Shown here piece by piece: positions 52,457 to 61,087 of a stretch of 64,000 nucleotides of DNA (position 1 is its first letter; each line of letters begins with the position of its first letter). The notes under the pieces were generated by a model. The model ran no database searches and was not told the origin of the DNA. It saw only the letters and a list, made by a program, of their open reading frames with translations. Both the position numbers and the translations under genes were made by a program. Source of the stretch: Methanoculleus sp. (lineage in GTDB: Archaea; Halobacteriota; Methanomicrobia; Methanomicrobiales; Methanoculleaceae); assembly GCF_020696975.1 (NCBI RefSeq), contig NZ_JAJGBK010000029.1, forward strand, positions 171,696 to 235,695, read 5' to 3'.

Positions 52457-52646
52457 CGGGAGAGAACCCGCGGGTCCGGGTGAGTGGAGCTGAACAGCCC
52501 TCCCACCCCCCTCCGCAGACGTTTTTCGCCCCGAAGTTTCTCCCGCCAGCATTCGAGGAAATCTTAAATAGTCACCACTTGCATCGCCCGCTCTGCGCGA
52601 AGGTGAAGATCGCCTTCGGAAGTATACCAGAGAGGTGGTGGTTGCA

Positions 52647-53492
52647 ATGGCTGAAACGATTCTGGAGCGGCAGATGCGCAGGACGGAGGGGCAGGAGTAC
52701 TTCTCGTCCGAGGATATCGTGGGAAAGCGGGTGAAGAACCCGGAGGGCTATGACCTCGGTGAGATCTCAAGCCTCCGGGTCGGCCTGCCCATGGGGAGAG
52801 TGGCATACGCGATACTCAGGACCGGGGGCATGTTCGGTCTCGGGTCGAAACACTTCGCGATCCCGATCGAGGCCATGATCTACCGGCCGGGGGACGACGT
52901 CTTTGTGGTAAACATCAGCAAGTACAAACTCGATAACGAGCCCGGATTCGCGGAAGGCGAGTGGCCAAGGGAGGCGAACTGGGGCCTGATCGAGTCGACC
53001 CGGCCCATGGGTCCCCCAAGCCAGGAGGAGGCCCGGGCCGTGACCCGGATGGAGCCCCCGCCCCGCGAGGTCGTCACGACGGAGCGGGTGGAGGTCCGCG
53101 AGACGACCGGTCGCACGGGGATACCGATAACGGCCGAGGAGGTCGAGGGCAGGACCGCGGCGACCGGGAGGCCGGTGACGGAGACCCGGCCCGCAGAGGC
53201 CGTCACGACTGAACAAAGAGCGGTCCGGGAGAGGGTGGTTGAAGAGACCCGGCCGGTGACGGAGGTCGAACGGCCCGTTACGACGCCGGGACCGGCCCTC
53301 GCCCACCTCTCTGCGGCCGACCTGCAGGTCTACCTCAAGGGTATGGATTACCCTGCAGGCAGGCAGGACCTCGTCACCCATGCCCGGGGGAACAATGCTC
53401 CGGAGAGTGTGATCACGGTGCTTGAGGGGTTCAGCGACCGCACCTACCGGTCGGCCGCCGAGGTGAGCGAGGAGTTCGGAAGGGTCAAGTAA
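52647..53492 (+). CDS. PRC-barrel protein with one DUF2795-like repeat (paralog)
   Basis: The 281-residue paralog of the preceding gene has a PRC-barrel (about 20-105; VKNPEGYDLGEISSLRVGLP), a charged Glu/Arg/Thr-rich linker and a single repeat module at the end (about 220-281; LSAADLQVYLKGMDYPAGRQ). It starts at 52647 with gaggtgg 6 bases upstream. Both genes have their own ribosome binding site, and the 190-base gap has an AT-rich stretch before it (near 52560-52580), so it may also have its own promoter. Repeat number differs between paralogs. Confidence 0.8.
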   Translation: MAETILERQMRRTEGQEYFSSEDIVGKRVKNPEGYDLGEISSLRVGLPMGRVAYAILRTGGMFGLGSKHFAIPIEAMIYRPGDDVFVVNISKYKLDNEPGFAEGEWPREANWGLIESTRPMGPPSQEEARAVTRMEPPPREVVTTERVEVRETTGRTGIPITAEEVEGRTAATGRPVTETRPAEAVTTEQRAVRERVVEETRPVTEVERPVTTPGPALAHLSAADLQVYLKGMDYPAGRQDLVTHARGNNAPESVITVLEGFSDRTYRSAAEVSEEFGRVK

Positions 53493-53533
53493 TCACCGCC
53501 GTCTCCGGGCCGGGCGCCCCGGTTCGCTCCTGC

Positions 53534-54619
53534 TTAGAGGGTAAGCCGGGTCTGCACCGTTTCCCGCCCGCCGAACGTGAGGTAGCGTCCGGCTGCCTTC
53601 CCCCGTATTCCAGCCCGGGTAAGGTCGGCGGGCCCGGTGAACGGCCTATCTTTACGTAGCGAGAGGATCCGGTCCGCCCCTTTCGGCCCGATCCCGGGCA
53701 CCCGGAGGAGGTCGCGGCGTGGAGCGAGGTTGACGTTCACCGGCCGATCATCGTCTGCAAGAACCTCCTTTGGATCGCGGTTCGAGAGAAAACCCTCTTC
53801 GTTGAGAGCTGTCCGGAGTTCGTCGGGCGTAACACTGTAGTCACGGAGCAGGTAGTCGGCCTGGTACCACCGCCGCGCCCGCCACGCCGGGGTATCGGGG
53901 TGCGACGCGAGAGGAGTCCCGGAGAGGGCGTGGAACGCGGCGAAGTAGACACGGGACGGGCGAACCCGCCGATACTGGTCGGCGAGGCAGGAGAGGATCT
54001 CCGCATCGGTCTCATCCGCCGCCCCGACGACAATCTGGGTGGTGTGTCCGCCGGGCTTCTCCTCCGCGACCCAGGCCTGGCGTTTCAGGATATCCTGACG
54101 GTAGTCCTTCACCCCGGCGAGGCAGCCGAGCCGGTCGGGGGACGTCGCCTCCAGGTTGATGCTGATCCGGTCTGCCACGCGGGCAGCGTCGTGGATATCC
54201 GCCCGGGCGGCGCCGGGGAGGACCTTCAGGTGAAGGTAGCCGCCGTAGCCCCGTTGCCGCAGGATCTCCCCTGTCTCGACGATATCATGCATCACGTAAT
54301 CGACGTCCCGCGCGATGCCGGAACTCAGGAAGAGCCCGCCGACGAGCCCTTCCCGCCAGAGGCCAAGGAAAGTCGTGGCAAGTTCCTCGGGGGAGAACGA
54401 GAGCTGCTCCCGCTGCAGGCGGACGGCACAGTAGGCGCAGTCGTAGGCGCAGGTGCCATGCAGGAGCACCTTGAGCATCCGTCCGCACCCGCCCGCCCGG
54501 CGGTTGTAGTTGATGACAGCAGGAGCAGCCGAGAGGAGCCTGATGCATTCCCCGGGGCTGCAGAGGTCGAACCGACCGGCAGCGGTGAGACGGGTGAGCT
54601 TCTGCTCGTGCGTCGACAT
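53534..54619 (-). CDS. radical SAM protein with C-terminal HhH, putative DNA modification/repair (TIGR03916-type)
   Basis: The 361-residue enzyme has the Fe-S motif CAYDCAYC (CX3CX2C, about residue 65) in HGTCAYDCAYCAVRLQ. A radical SAM barrel follows (INLEATSPDRLG, TQIVVGAADETD), then an HhH end (VPGIGPKGADRILSLRK, about 315-331). Relatives are described as linked to a uracil-DNA-glycosylase-like gene, but no such gene adjoins it here. The ATG at 54619 is preferred because MSTHEQKL resembles family N-termini. A TTG at 54697 is nearer the promoter but adds an unlike extension. Confidence 0.82.
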   Translation of the reverse strand: MSTHEQKLTRLTAAGRFDLCSPGECIRLLSAAPAVINYNRRAGGCGRMLKVLLHGTCAYDCAYCAVRLQREQLSFSPEELATTFLGLWREGLVGGLFLSSGIARDVDYVMHDIVETGEILRQRGYGGYLHLKVLPGAARADIHDAARVADRISINLEATSPDRLGCLAGVKDYRQDILKRQAWVAEEKPGGHTTQIVVGAADETDAEILSCLADQYRRVRPSRVYFAAFHALSGTPLASHPDTPAWRARRWYQADYLLRDYSVTPDELRTALNEEGFLSNRDPKEVLADDDRPVNVNLAPRRDLLRVPGIGPKGADRILSLRKDRPFTGPADLTRAGIRGKAAGRYLTFGGRETVQTRLTL

Positions 54620-54896
54620 ACCGGAAGCATCGACTCGCGGAATAAAGAGCCTGGTGCGCGGGGGGTGAAAGTGTTTGAGAAGAGGCGGGCCGGTCAACTA
54701 CGATACTCGAGGGCGGATGGGAAGAACGAGAGCCCATAAATACCCCATTTAATAAAAATTTATCCCATTTCTGCGCATTTACCCGGACGGAGGAACTCCC
54801 GGTCGAGGAGACCGGAACCTCCCGTGAGACTTCACCCCTTCGGGGAAAGAAATATGATATGCGCCGCACCCTGTCACCGCAAGGAGGGACAAAGAA
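54620..54896. promoter_or_regulatory. divergent AT-rich intergenic region
   Basis: The region holds two TATA-like stretches: ttaataaaaatttatcc (about 54748-54764) for the rightward flavoprotein gene and ggtatttatggg (minus, about 54732-54743) for the leftward radical SAM gene. A strong ribosome binding site aaggaggg (54881-54888) lies near its right end. Confidence 0.55.
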
Positions 54897-56108
54897 ACGG
54901 AGAATCGACCTGAGTACGACGCAGTCGTTGTCGGGGGCGGGCCCGCCGGGAGCACCGCAGCCTACCTGCTCGCCGGGTTCGGGTACCGGGTGGCGCTCCT
55001 TGAGAAGGGGGCGTATCCGCGAAATAAGGTCTGCGGAGGCTGCCTCAGCCAGAAGTCCATCAGGTTCCTCGACCGAGTCTTCAGCCTGCCGGTTACTGCC
55101 CTCAGAAAGGAGGGGCTGCTCGACTCCGCCGGGACGGGGTATGCCCTCTACATCGGAAGCAGCCGGATCCTTGCCGGAGACCTTCAGGAGCCGTTCTACT
55201 TCACCCGGCGGGAACGCTACGACACCCATCTCTCCCGAAGGGCGGCAGAAGCCGGTGCCGAAGTCTATGAAGGCGTGGAGGTTACCGCAATCGACCATGC
55301 CACCCGCACTATCGCGACATCGGACGGCGACCGTTACGCCGCCCGGGTCATCATCGGGGCCGATGGGATCCACAGCCGGGTCCGGCACTCCCTCCCGGCG
55401 GGCGTCGTCGACCCGGAACGGTGGGGCAGGAACCTCGGCTGGGCCCTGGAACTCAGGATTCCGCGAGAAGAGGCGGAGGCACGCGCAGATCGGGACGGGG
55501 CGATCCGCCTTGACGCCGGTCTTGCGACACCGCATCTTGTCCTTACCGCCTGCCCCTGGGGTTACGGGTGGGTCTTCCCAAACCAGGAGGCGATCATCGT
55601 GGGTATCGGGGGGCTGCTGCAGAAGAACGGGAAAGGTCTCCCCGACCGTTTCAGGGCGTTCCTGAAAAACCTCGGTCTCTCAGCGTTCTTGGACCAAAAG
55701 CCGGTGGGATACCCCCTGCCATTCGGCAATTACATCCCCTCCCCGGCCCATGAGGGGACGGTCCTCGTCGGGGATGCAGCCGGATTCGCAAGCCCCATCC
55801 TCGGCGAGGGGATCTTCTATGCCCACCGGACCGCGGAACTTGCCGCCCACGCCGTCGACCGCCACCTCACCTCCGGCGCACCCCTCACCGGGACCTACAC
55901 CACCCTCCTCAACCGCCGCCTCATCCCCGAACTGCAGGCGGAGATGGCACTGCGGGATTTCGTTTACCGTTGCCTGGACGCCCGGATGCATATCCCCCTC
56001 GCGGCCTTCATGAAGGCGACGAATACCCGGGTCATCGATGCCGTGCAGGGGCTTCGTTCGTTCCGCGGGTTCCGTCGTGATGACGAACTCCACACCGCCG
56101 TCTGGTGA
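54897..56108 (+). CDS. geranylgeranyl-reductase-family FAD-dependent enzyme, apparent ACG start
   Basis: The roughly 403-residue flavoprotein belongs to the GGR family that saturates isoprenoid chains of archaeal lipids or quinone tails. The FAD motif VVVGGGPAGSTAAYLLA is near residue 10, KVCGGCLS follows at about 45, and the second FAD motif VLVGDAAGFASPILGEGIF is at about 285. The in-frame stop at 54855-54857 leaves no ATG, GTG or TTG before the FAD motif. A strong ribosome binding site ends about 9 bases before an ACG at 54897, in the position expected for a start. The ATG at 54990 is inside the dinucleotide-binding fold and too late. Confidence 0.75.
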   Translation, partial: TENRPEYDAVVVGGGPAGSTAAYLLAGFGYRVALLEKGAYPRNKVCGGCLSQKSIRFLDRVFSLPVTALRKEGLLDSAGTGYALYIGSSRILAGDLQEPFYFTRRERYDTHLSRRAAEAGAEVYEGVEVTAIDHATRTIATSDGDRYAARVIIGADGIHSRVRHSLPAGVVDPERWGRNLGWALELRIPREEAEARADRDGAIRLDAGLATPHLVLTACPWGYGWVFPNQEAIIVGIGGLLQKNGKGLPDRFRAFLKNLGLSAFLDQKPVGYPLPFGNYIPSPAHEGTVLVGDAAGFASPILGEGIFYAHRTAELAAHAVDRHLTSGAPLTGTYTTLLNRRLIPELQAEMALRDFVYRCLDARMHIPLAAFMKATNTRVIDAVQGLRSFRGFRRDDELHTAVW

Positions 56109-56158
56109 GACTCCCGGCGAATACTCTTATCAGCCCATGCGTCCAGAACGCCGCGGTC

Positions 56159-57637
56159 ATGGACGCTCCTCACTCTCTCGTCCTCTACGAGGTCAACACC
56201 CGCATTCGGCTCCGGCGCTTTGCCCGGGATATGGGGCGCTTCCGCGCCACGCTCGATGACATCCCCGATACATGGATCGCGGGACTCGCCTCCTGCGGGT
56301 TTGACTGGGTCTACCTGATGGGGGTCTGGAGGACCGGGGAGGCGGGGCGCAGGGTCTCCCGCTCAAACGAGGGGTGGCTCCGCGGTTACCGGGACCTGCT
56401 CCCCGATCTCGGGGATGAGGATATCTGCGGCTCCCCCTTTGCCATAACCGGATACTCGCTCCACCCCGACCTCGGGGAGGCAGGGGCGCTTGCCCGGTTC
56501 CGCGACCGCCTGCACCATGAGGGGCTCCTCCTCATGCTCGACTTCGTCCCGAACCACACCGCACCCGACCACCCCTGGGTGCAGGACCACCCGGACTACT
56601 ACATCCACGGCACGGAGGAGGACCTCGCCCGCGAGCCGGAGAACTTCATCCTGGTGGACCTCCCCGGGGATCCGGCCGTCTTCGCCCACGGCCGGGACCC
56701 CTACACCGGCGGCTGGCCGGATACCCTGCAGCTCGACTACGGCAACCCGGCCCTCATGGAGACGATGATCGCCGAAGTGCGGGAGATCGCAGGGCGGTGC
56801 GACGGCGTCCGGTGCGATATGGCGATGCTCGTCCTCCCGGAGGTCTTCCGGCAGACATGGGGGAGGGATATGGAGCCCTTCTGGCCGGGAGTTATCGAGA
56901 AAGTCAAACGCGAGCGCCCGGACTTTGCCTTCATGGCGGAGGCCTACTGGGATCTCGAATGGACGCTTCAGCAGCAGGGGTTTGACTACACCTACGACAA
57001 ACGGCTCTATGACCGGTTGCGGGAGGGAGGGGGGCGGGCAGTCCAGGAACATCTCCGGGCAGACTTCGAATACCAGCAAAAGTCCGTCCGGTTCCTCGAG
57101 AACCACGACGAGGACCGGGCGGCAGCAGCCTTCCCCCCCGACCGGCACCGGGCCGCCGCCGTCCTCACCTATCTCTCCCCTGGCCTGCGGTTCTTTCACC
57201 AGGGGCAGTTTACGGGGCGAAAGAAGCCGGTCCCCGTCCATCTCTGTCGGGAGCCGGATGAGCCGGCCGATCCAGCCGTAGAAGAGTTCTACAGGGGGCT
57301 CTCTGCGTGCCTCCGCATCCCGGCGTTCCGGGACGGAGCGTGGCGGCTCCTCGACTGCGCCCCGGCCTGGGAGGAGAACCCTTCCCACGACGGTTACATT
57401 GCCTTCACCCGGGAGAGGGAGGAAGAGCGCTATATCGTCGTCGCCAACTACACGCCGGACCGGGGCCAGTGTTACGTCCGGCTCCCATGGGACGGGTTCG
57501 CAGGAAAGACCGTCCGGCTCCGTGATCTCATGGGGCCGGCAGAATACGAAAGGGATGAAGGCAGCCTCCTCTCTCCCGGGCTCTACCTGGATATGCCGGG
57601 ATGGGGCTACCATGTATTCGAGGTCGTTGGGAAATGA
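56159..57637 (+). CDS. GH13-family alpha-amylase-like glycoside hydrolase
   Basis: The 492-residue cytoplasmic enzyme has all four GH13 regions: DFVPNHT (about 122), GVRCDMAML (nucleophile Asp, about 219), EAYW (acid/base Glu, about 261) and FLENHDED (about 317). It lacks a signal peptide, so it acts on internal glucans or trehalose-like sugars. The substrate is unassigned. The ATG at 56159 begins the conserved sequence; the frame is open a little further up, overlapping the flavoprotein stop. Confidence 0.88.
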   Translation: MDAPHSLVLYEVNTRIRLRRFARDMGRFRATLDDIPDTWIAGLASCGFDWVYLMGVWRTGEAGRRVSRSNEGWLRGYRDLLPDLGDEDICGSPFAITGYSLHPDLGEAGALARFRDRLHHEGLLLMLDFVPNHTAPDHPWVQDHPDYYIHGTEEDLAREPENFILVDLPGDPAVFAHGRDPYTGGWPDTLQLDYGNPALMETMIAEVREIAGRCDGVRCDMAMLVLPEVFRQTWGRDMEPFWPGVIEKVKRERPDFAFMAEAYWDLEWTLQQQGFDYTYDKRLYDRLREGGGRAVQEHLRADFEYQQKSVRFLENHDEDRAAAAFPPDRHRAAAVLTYLSPGLRFFHQGQFTGRKKPVPVHLCREPDEPADPAVEEFYRGLSACLRIPAFRDGAWRLLDCAPAWEENPSHDGYIAFTREREEERYIVVANYTPDRGQCYVRLPWDGFAGKTVRLRDLMGPAEYERDEGSLLSPGLYLDMPGWGYHVFEVVGK

Positions 57638-57653
57638 GGGGGACCGCTTTCCT

Positions 57654-58508
57654 TCAGGCCGACGGGGGAAGATCCTGTACCGGGAACTGGACCTCGGTCA
57701 GGAGTTCCTCCTCCGCCACCTCGGCCGGGTCGTTGACATAGAGCTCCCGCGAGGGGCCGGCGATGAGAAGACGGTGCTCGCCCATGTAGGCGAAGAGCCG
57801 CTCGTACGCCTTCCCCACCCCGTGGTAGGGGCCCGTGTGGAGGACCGAGACGAACCGGCCGCCCGGGAGGGTCCGGACCTCAACACCGGTCCCATCCAGG
57901 CTGACGGGGCCGACAACCGGGATCGCCACCTCGATATCGGCATCCGTCTCCCGGTACTCCTCATCGTGACAGATGAACATGACCGGCCCGGCCACCTTTG
58001 CAGTGGGCTGTCGCCCGTCTTCTGGAAATATGTGGGCACAGAGCCCACCGATCATTCTCGGGATCGCTTCCTGGTAGACACCCCGCTCCCGGCGGGAAAG
58101 CACCCGCAGGGATGGGATCTTCTTGATGACTGGTTCGGTGATTGACATACGGAATCCTCCGTTCAGGGGGTCCTGCACTCGCAGGGCTTCTGCGATCGCA
58201 TGCAGCCGCTCGATCTCCTTCTCGGTTGCAGCAAGACGCTGTGCAAAGATATCCCCGATTGTCCGGGCGTCTCCACGTTCCCGTGCCGCAAGTATGGTCT
58301 CGACCTCGGCAAGGCCGAACCCGAGCCGGAGCAGGTGTCCGATCTGGAGGCCACGCTCAACCTGGGTGACGGCATAGTAGCGGTACCCCGTGCAGATGTC
58401 GCGTGCCGCCGGGACGAGGAGCCCCTTCTCATCGTAGAGACGGAGCGCTTTCTGCGAGAGCCGGGTGATCCGCGAGAACGTGCCGATAGGGATCTGATCG
58501 ACTGGCAT
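57654..58508 (-). CDS. MerR-family regulator with GyrI-like ligand domain
   Basis: The 284-residue protein has an N-terminal MerR winged helix (about 6-75; IGTFSRITRLSQKALRLYDEKGLL and TGYRYY). A coiled-coil linker follows (about 85-118), then a C-terminal GyrI/BmrR effector domain (about 125-275; GRFVSVLHTGPYHGV). BmrR-like proteins bind cationic drugs and activate transporters. No transporter adjoins it, so the target is elsewhere. It is convergent with the GH13 gene, with about 16 bases between stops. Confidence 0.88.
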   Translation of the reverse strand: MPVDQIPIGTFSRITRLSQKALRLYDEKGLLVPAARDICTGYRYYAVTQVERGLQIGHLLRLGFGLAEVETILAARERGDARTIGDIFAQRLAATEKEIERLHAIAEALRVQDPLNGGFRMSITEPVIKKIPSLRVLSRRERGVYQEAIPRMIGGLCAHIFPEDGRQPTAKVAGPVMFICHDEEYRETDADIEVAIPVVGPVSLDGTGVEVRTLPGGRFVSVLHTGPYHGVGKAYERLFAYMGEHRLLIAGPSRELYVNDPAEVAEEELLTEVQFPVQDLPPSA

Positions 58509-58700
58509 GGACTACATCCACCTGTTGGCGTCGCCGGGTAATAGACGGTCGGAGTCTCCCCCGGGGGAGAGTTCCCGTCAGGCCTGACGGACTCCGGTTG
58601 GACGGCGCCCGGCGTCAACCTTACGGAACTCTCGGGGGAGGAGATGGGCCGCGGCCGGGAGGAGAGAATGATTGCCCCTCAGCGGGGGCATACCGGGCCG

Positions 58701-59531
58701 TCACCACTTCTGGATAAGAGAGACGAGCATCTTTCTGACCTGGGCGGTCAGTTCGCAGTCAGGGTTGATCTCAAGCGCCTTGTCGGCACACGCAAGCGCG
58801 TGGCGGTACATGCCGAGGTGGTAGAGGACACTGCACTTCATGCTCCATCCGGCGGCATACCGCGGATCGAGCGAGAGCACCTGGTCAAAGCATTCGAGCG
58901 CCTTGCGGTACTCCCCGAGCGCGTAGAGGGCACCGCCCTTCAGGCTCCAGACCCGGACATTCCCGGGGTCTTCAGCGATGGCGTGGTCGTAGCAGGTGAC
59001 GGCCTCCTCATGCTGGTGCTGGAGGAAACGGGCGTAGCCGAGATCGGTCCAGGCCGCCACGAAATGCGGATCGATCGAGAGCACCCGTTCGTAGCAGGCG
59101 ATCGCCTCGTCCAGCTGGCGCATCGCGACGAAGATGCCGCTCCGGTTGTACCAGGCGACGGCAGAGTCCGGGTTGAGTTCCACGGCACGGTCGTAGCAGA
59201 CGAGCGCCTCCTCCAGCCGGTTGCGGCGCCGGTGCAGCATTCCCCGGGAGACCCAGGCCGGAGCAAACCCCGGGTCGATCTCGAGCGCCTTCTCCCAGCA
59301 GGCCAGAGCATCCTGGTCCCGGCCGAGAAGATCGAGAAAGACACCCTTGTTGTTCCACATCTTTGCGTTTGCCGGATCGTCCTCGAGAACCCGGTCAAAG
59401 CAGCCTATAGCCTCGCTGAACCGCCCCTGCTGGGCGAGGGAGACAGCTTTTCTGCTCACTGCAGTATCTGTGTCCGGTCTCTCCCGGTCCTCGGGATCAC
59501 CCTTTCCGAAGAGTCTTCCTGTAATGCTCAT
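58701..59531 (-). CDS. TPR-repeat protein
   Basis: The 276-residue product is made of about seven TPR units (AIGCFDRVLEDDPANAKMW, ALACWEKALEIDPGFAPAW, ALVCYDRAVELNPDSAVAW and similar) from residue 35 onward. These provide protein-protein contact surfaces. Start ATG 59531 has gggggag 7 bases before it. No enzyme domain is present. The partner is unknown. Confidence 0.88.
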   Translation of the reverse strand: MSITGRLFGKGDPEDRERPDTDTAVSRKAVSLAQQGRFSEAIGCFDRVLEDDPANAKMWNNKGVFLDLLGRDQDALACWEKALEIDPGFAPAWVSRGMLHRRRNRLEEALVCYDRAVELNPDSAVAWYNRSGIFVAMRQLDEAIACYERVLSIDPHFVAAWTDLGYARFLQHQHEEAVTCYDHAIAEDPGNVRVWSLKGGALYALGEYRKALECFDQVLSLDPRYAAGWSMKCSVLYHLGMYRHALACADKALEINPDCELTAQVRKMLVSLIQKW

Positions 59532-59633
59532 TCCAGTGCTCCCCCCGTGGTCACGCAACTGGTAGCGGGCATACAATATAACGGTTCCCCTGGTCCCGAT
59601 AGCAAATGAGCAAGAAAAACACCTCAGGGCATC

Positions 59634-60068
59634 CTACCGGACGGCGTGGTGTCGTACCCCCGGGATCACCTGCGCCACCCGCCCGGCACCCCCCTCGCGG
59701 CGAAGCTCGGTATGCACCCGGGCATGGCAGATGCCGCAGAGGGTGAGCAGGTTTTCCGGGTCGTCGTGGGTGGGGTCGCGGTCGAGATGGTGGACATGAA
59801 GGTCATCGCTCCCACCGCAGATGACGCACTGCTGCCCGTCACGTTCGAGGATCACGTCACGGATCTCTTTCCATCCCCGCAGGGCGTACTTCTCCTGCGC
59901 CCGGATCTGGATTGCGAACCGTTCGCAGTAGACGCGGCCCGGGGTCCGGACGGCAAACGGGCACTGGCAGCAGAGCCGGCGAAAGCCGTTCAGGTCGGGA
60001 CGGTCACCGCAGAGAGGGGAGCGGGAGCGGTCGAACGCGTCCAGGCGCAGCTGAAGGTAGGTGCTCAC
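59634..60068 (-). CDS. HNH endonuclease-domain protein
   Basis: The 144-residue product carries an HNH/zinc motif (CVICGGSDDLHVHHLDRDPTHDDPENL then CGICHARVH) over about residues 75-125. An N-terminal CxC-type cysteine cluster (CCQCPFAVRTPG-YC) may bind a second metal. HNH enzymes nick or cut DNA; whether this one does so is unknown. GTG 60068 fits a leaderless start about 25 bases from an AT-rich stretch. ATG 60119 in the same frame is an alternative that adds 17 residues. Confidence 0.7.
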   Translation of the reverse strand: MSTYLQLRLDAFDRSRSPLCGDRPDLNGFRRLCCQCPFAVRTPGRVYCERFAIQIRAQEKYALRGWKEIRDVILERDGQQCVICGGSDDLHVHHLDRDPTHDDPENLLTLCGICHARVHTELRREGGAGRVAQVIPGVRHHAVR

Positions 60069-60159
60069 TATCGGAAAACGATTGGTTGTAAAACAAGATA
60101 AGGGCTTAGAGTACTTCATCACACCGAGCAAGGGGTGCCGGAGCAGGTGTTTTGGGGCG

Positions 60160-60990
60160 TCACCTCTTCTTCTCCTCACGGTATGGGATCGGGACGTAGG
60201 CGACCGAGGGGCGGCGGACCATCGCCTGGGGAAAGAGATCCATCAGCCGGTAGATCGCGGCAGGCACACCGGGGGTGACGGGGAGGCCAAGGTCCCGGGC
60301 CTGCTCGAAGGTGATCGGGTAGTCATGGGTCCATGTTCCTTCTGTGAGCAGGCGCCCGAGGCGTTCTGCCCGATCGGGCTCCATCCGGTTCCGAAGCAGA
60401 CCGACGACGAACTCCCTCATCTGGTTCTGGGCCTTCGCCGCGATATCGACTAAGATGAAGGTCTCGTCCTCGATCTCCTCCGGTGGCTTCAGGCGCGGGA
60501 CCCGCAAGATCGAGGCCGCCGGATAGTCGCCAATCCGGGGGTCTACCGGACCGAGCACGGCGTTCTCGTCCATCATCACCTCGTCGGCGGCGAGGCAGAG
60601 GAGCGTTCCCCCCGACATGGCGTAATGAGGGACGAATATCGTCACCTTCCCCTTATGACGCTGGAGCGCCATCGCGATCTGCTCGGACGAGAGGACCAGG
60701 CCGCCGGGGGTGTGGATGATGAAGTCGATCGGCATCTCAGGGGAGGTGAGCCGGATCGCCCGGAGGACCTCTTCGGAGTCGTTGATGTCGATGTAGCGGT
60801 AGAACGGGATACCAAGGAAGGCGATCCGCTCCTGCCGGTGAATGAGGGCGATGACCCGGGTCCGGCGCTCGGCTTCGATCTCCCGGATCGCCCGCAGACG
60901 GCGGGCCCGGGTCATCTGCTGCTGGACGACCGGCACCGCAAAGAGGAGGAGGAGCACGACGGCGAGAAGCAGAATCCAGATATCGGGCAT
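60160..60990 (-). CDS. SDH-family Clp-fold membrane serine protease (DUF114-type)
   Basis: The 276-residue protein starts with a membrane segment (IWILLLAVVLLLLFAVPVV) and continues with a ClpP/NfeD-like fold (about 60-230). The likely oxyanion strand is IDFIIHTPGGLVLSSEQIA and the Ser region is AMSGGTLLCLAADE; Asp and His ligands are not assigned with certainty. Homologues are archaeal membrane proteases of unknown target. The start is ATG 60990, with gtataaa about 26 bases upstream, so it is leaderless. The upstream frame is open but unlike a protein. Confidence 0.85.
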   Translation of the reverse strand: MPDIWILLLAVVLLLLFAVPVVQQQMTRARRLRAIREIEAERRTRVIALIHRQERIAFLGIPFYRYIDINDSEEVLRAIRLTSPEMPIDFIIHTPGGLVLSSEQIAMALQRHKGKVTIFVPHYAMSGGTLLCLAADEVMMDENAVLGPVDPRIGDYPAASILRVPRLKPPEEIEDETFILVDIAAKAQNQMREFVVGLLRNRMEPDRAERLGRLLTEGTWTHDYPITFEQARDLGLPVTPGVPAAIYRLMDLFPQAMVRRPSVAYVPIPYREEKKR

Positions 60991-61087
60991 GCCGGGAACG
61001 TAGTGCGCGGCCCGTATAAAGCTGGTGCACCCACAACCCGGCAAAAGATCTCCTCTTCAGAGGGTCATACTGCCCACCCATGTCGGG

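Noticed and set aside
54285..55535. 416-codon minus-strand frame crossing the intergenic promoter region and parts of two genes
   Set aside because: It spans the AT-rich divergent promoter and is antisense to the flavoprotein while overlapping the radical SAM gene in another frame.
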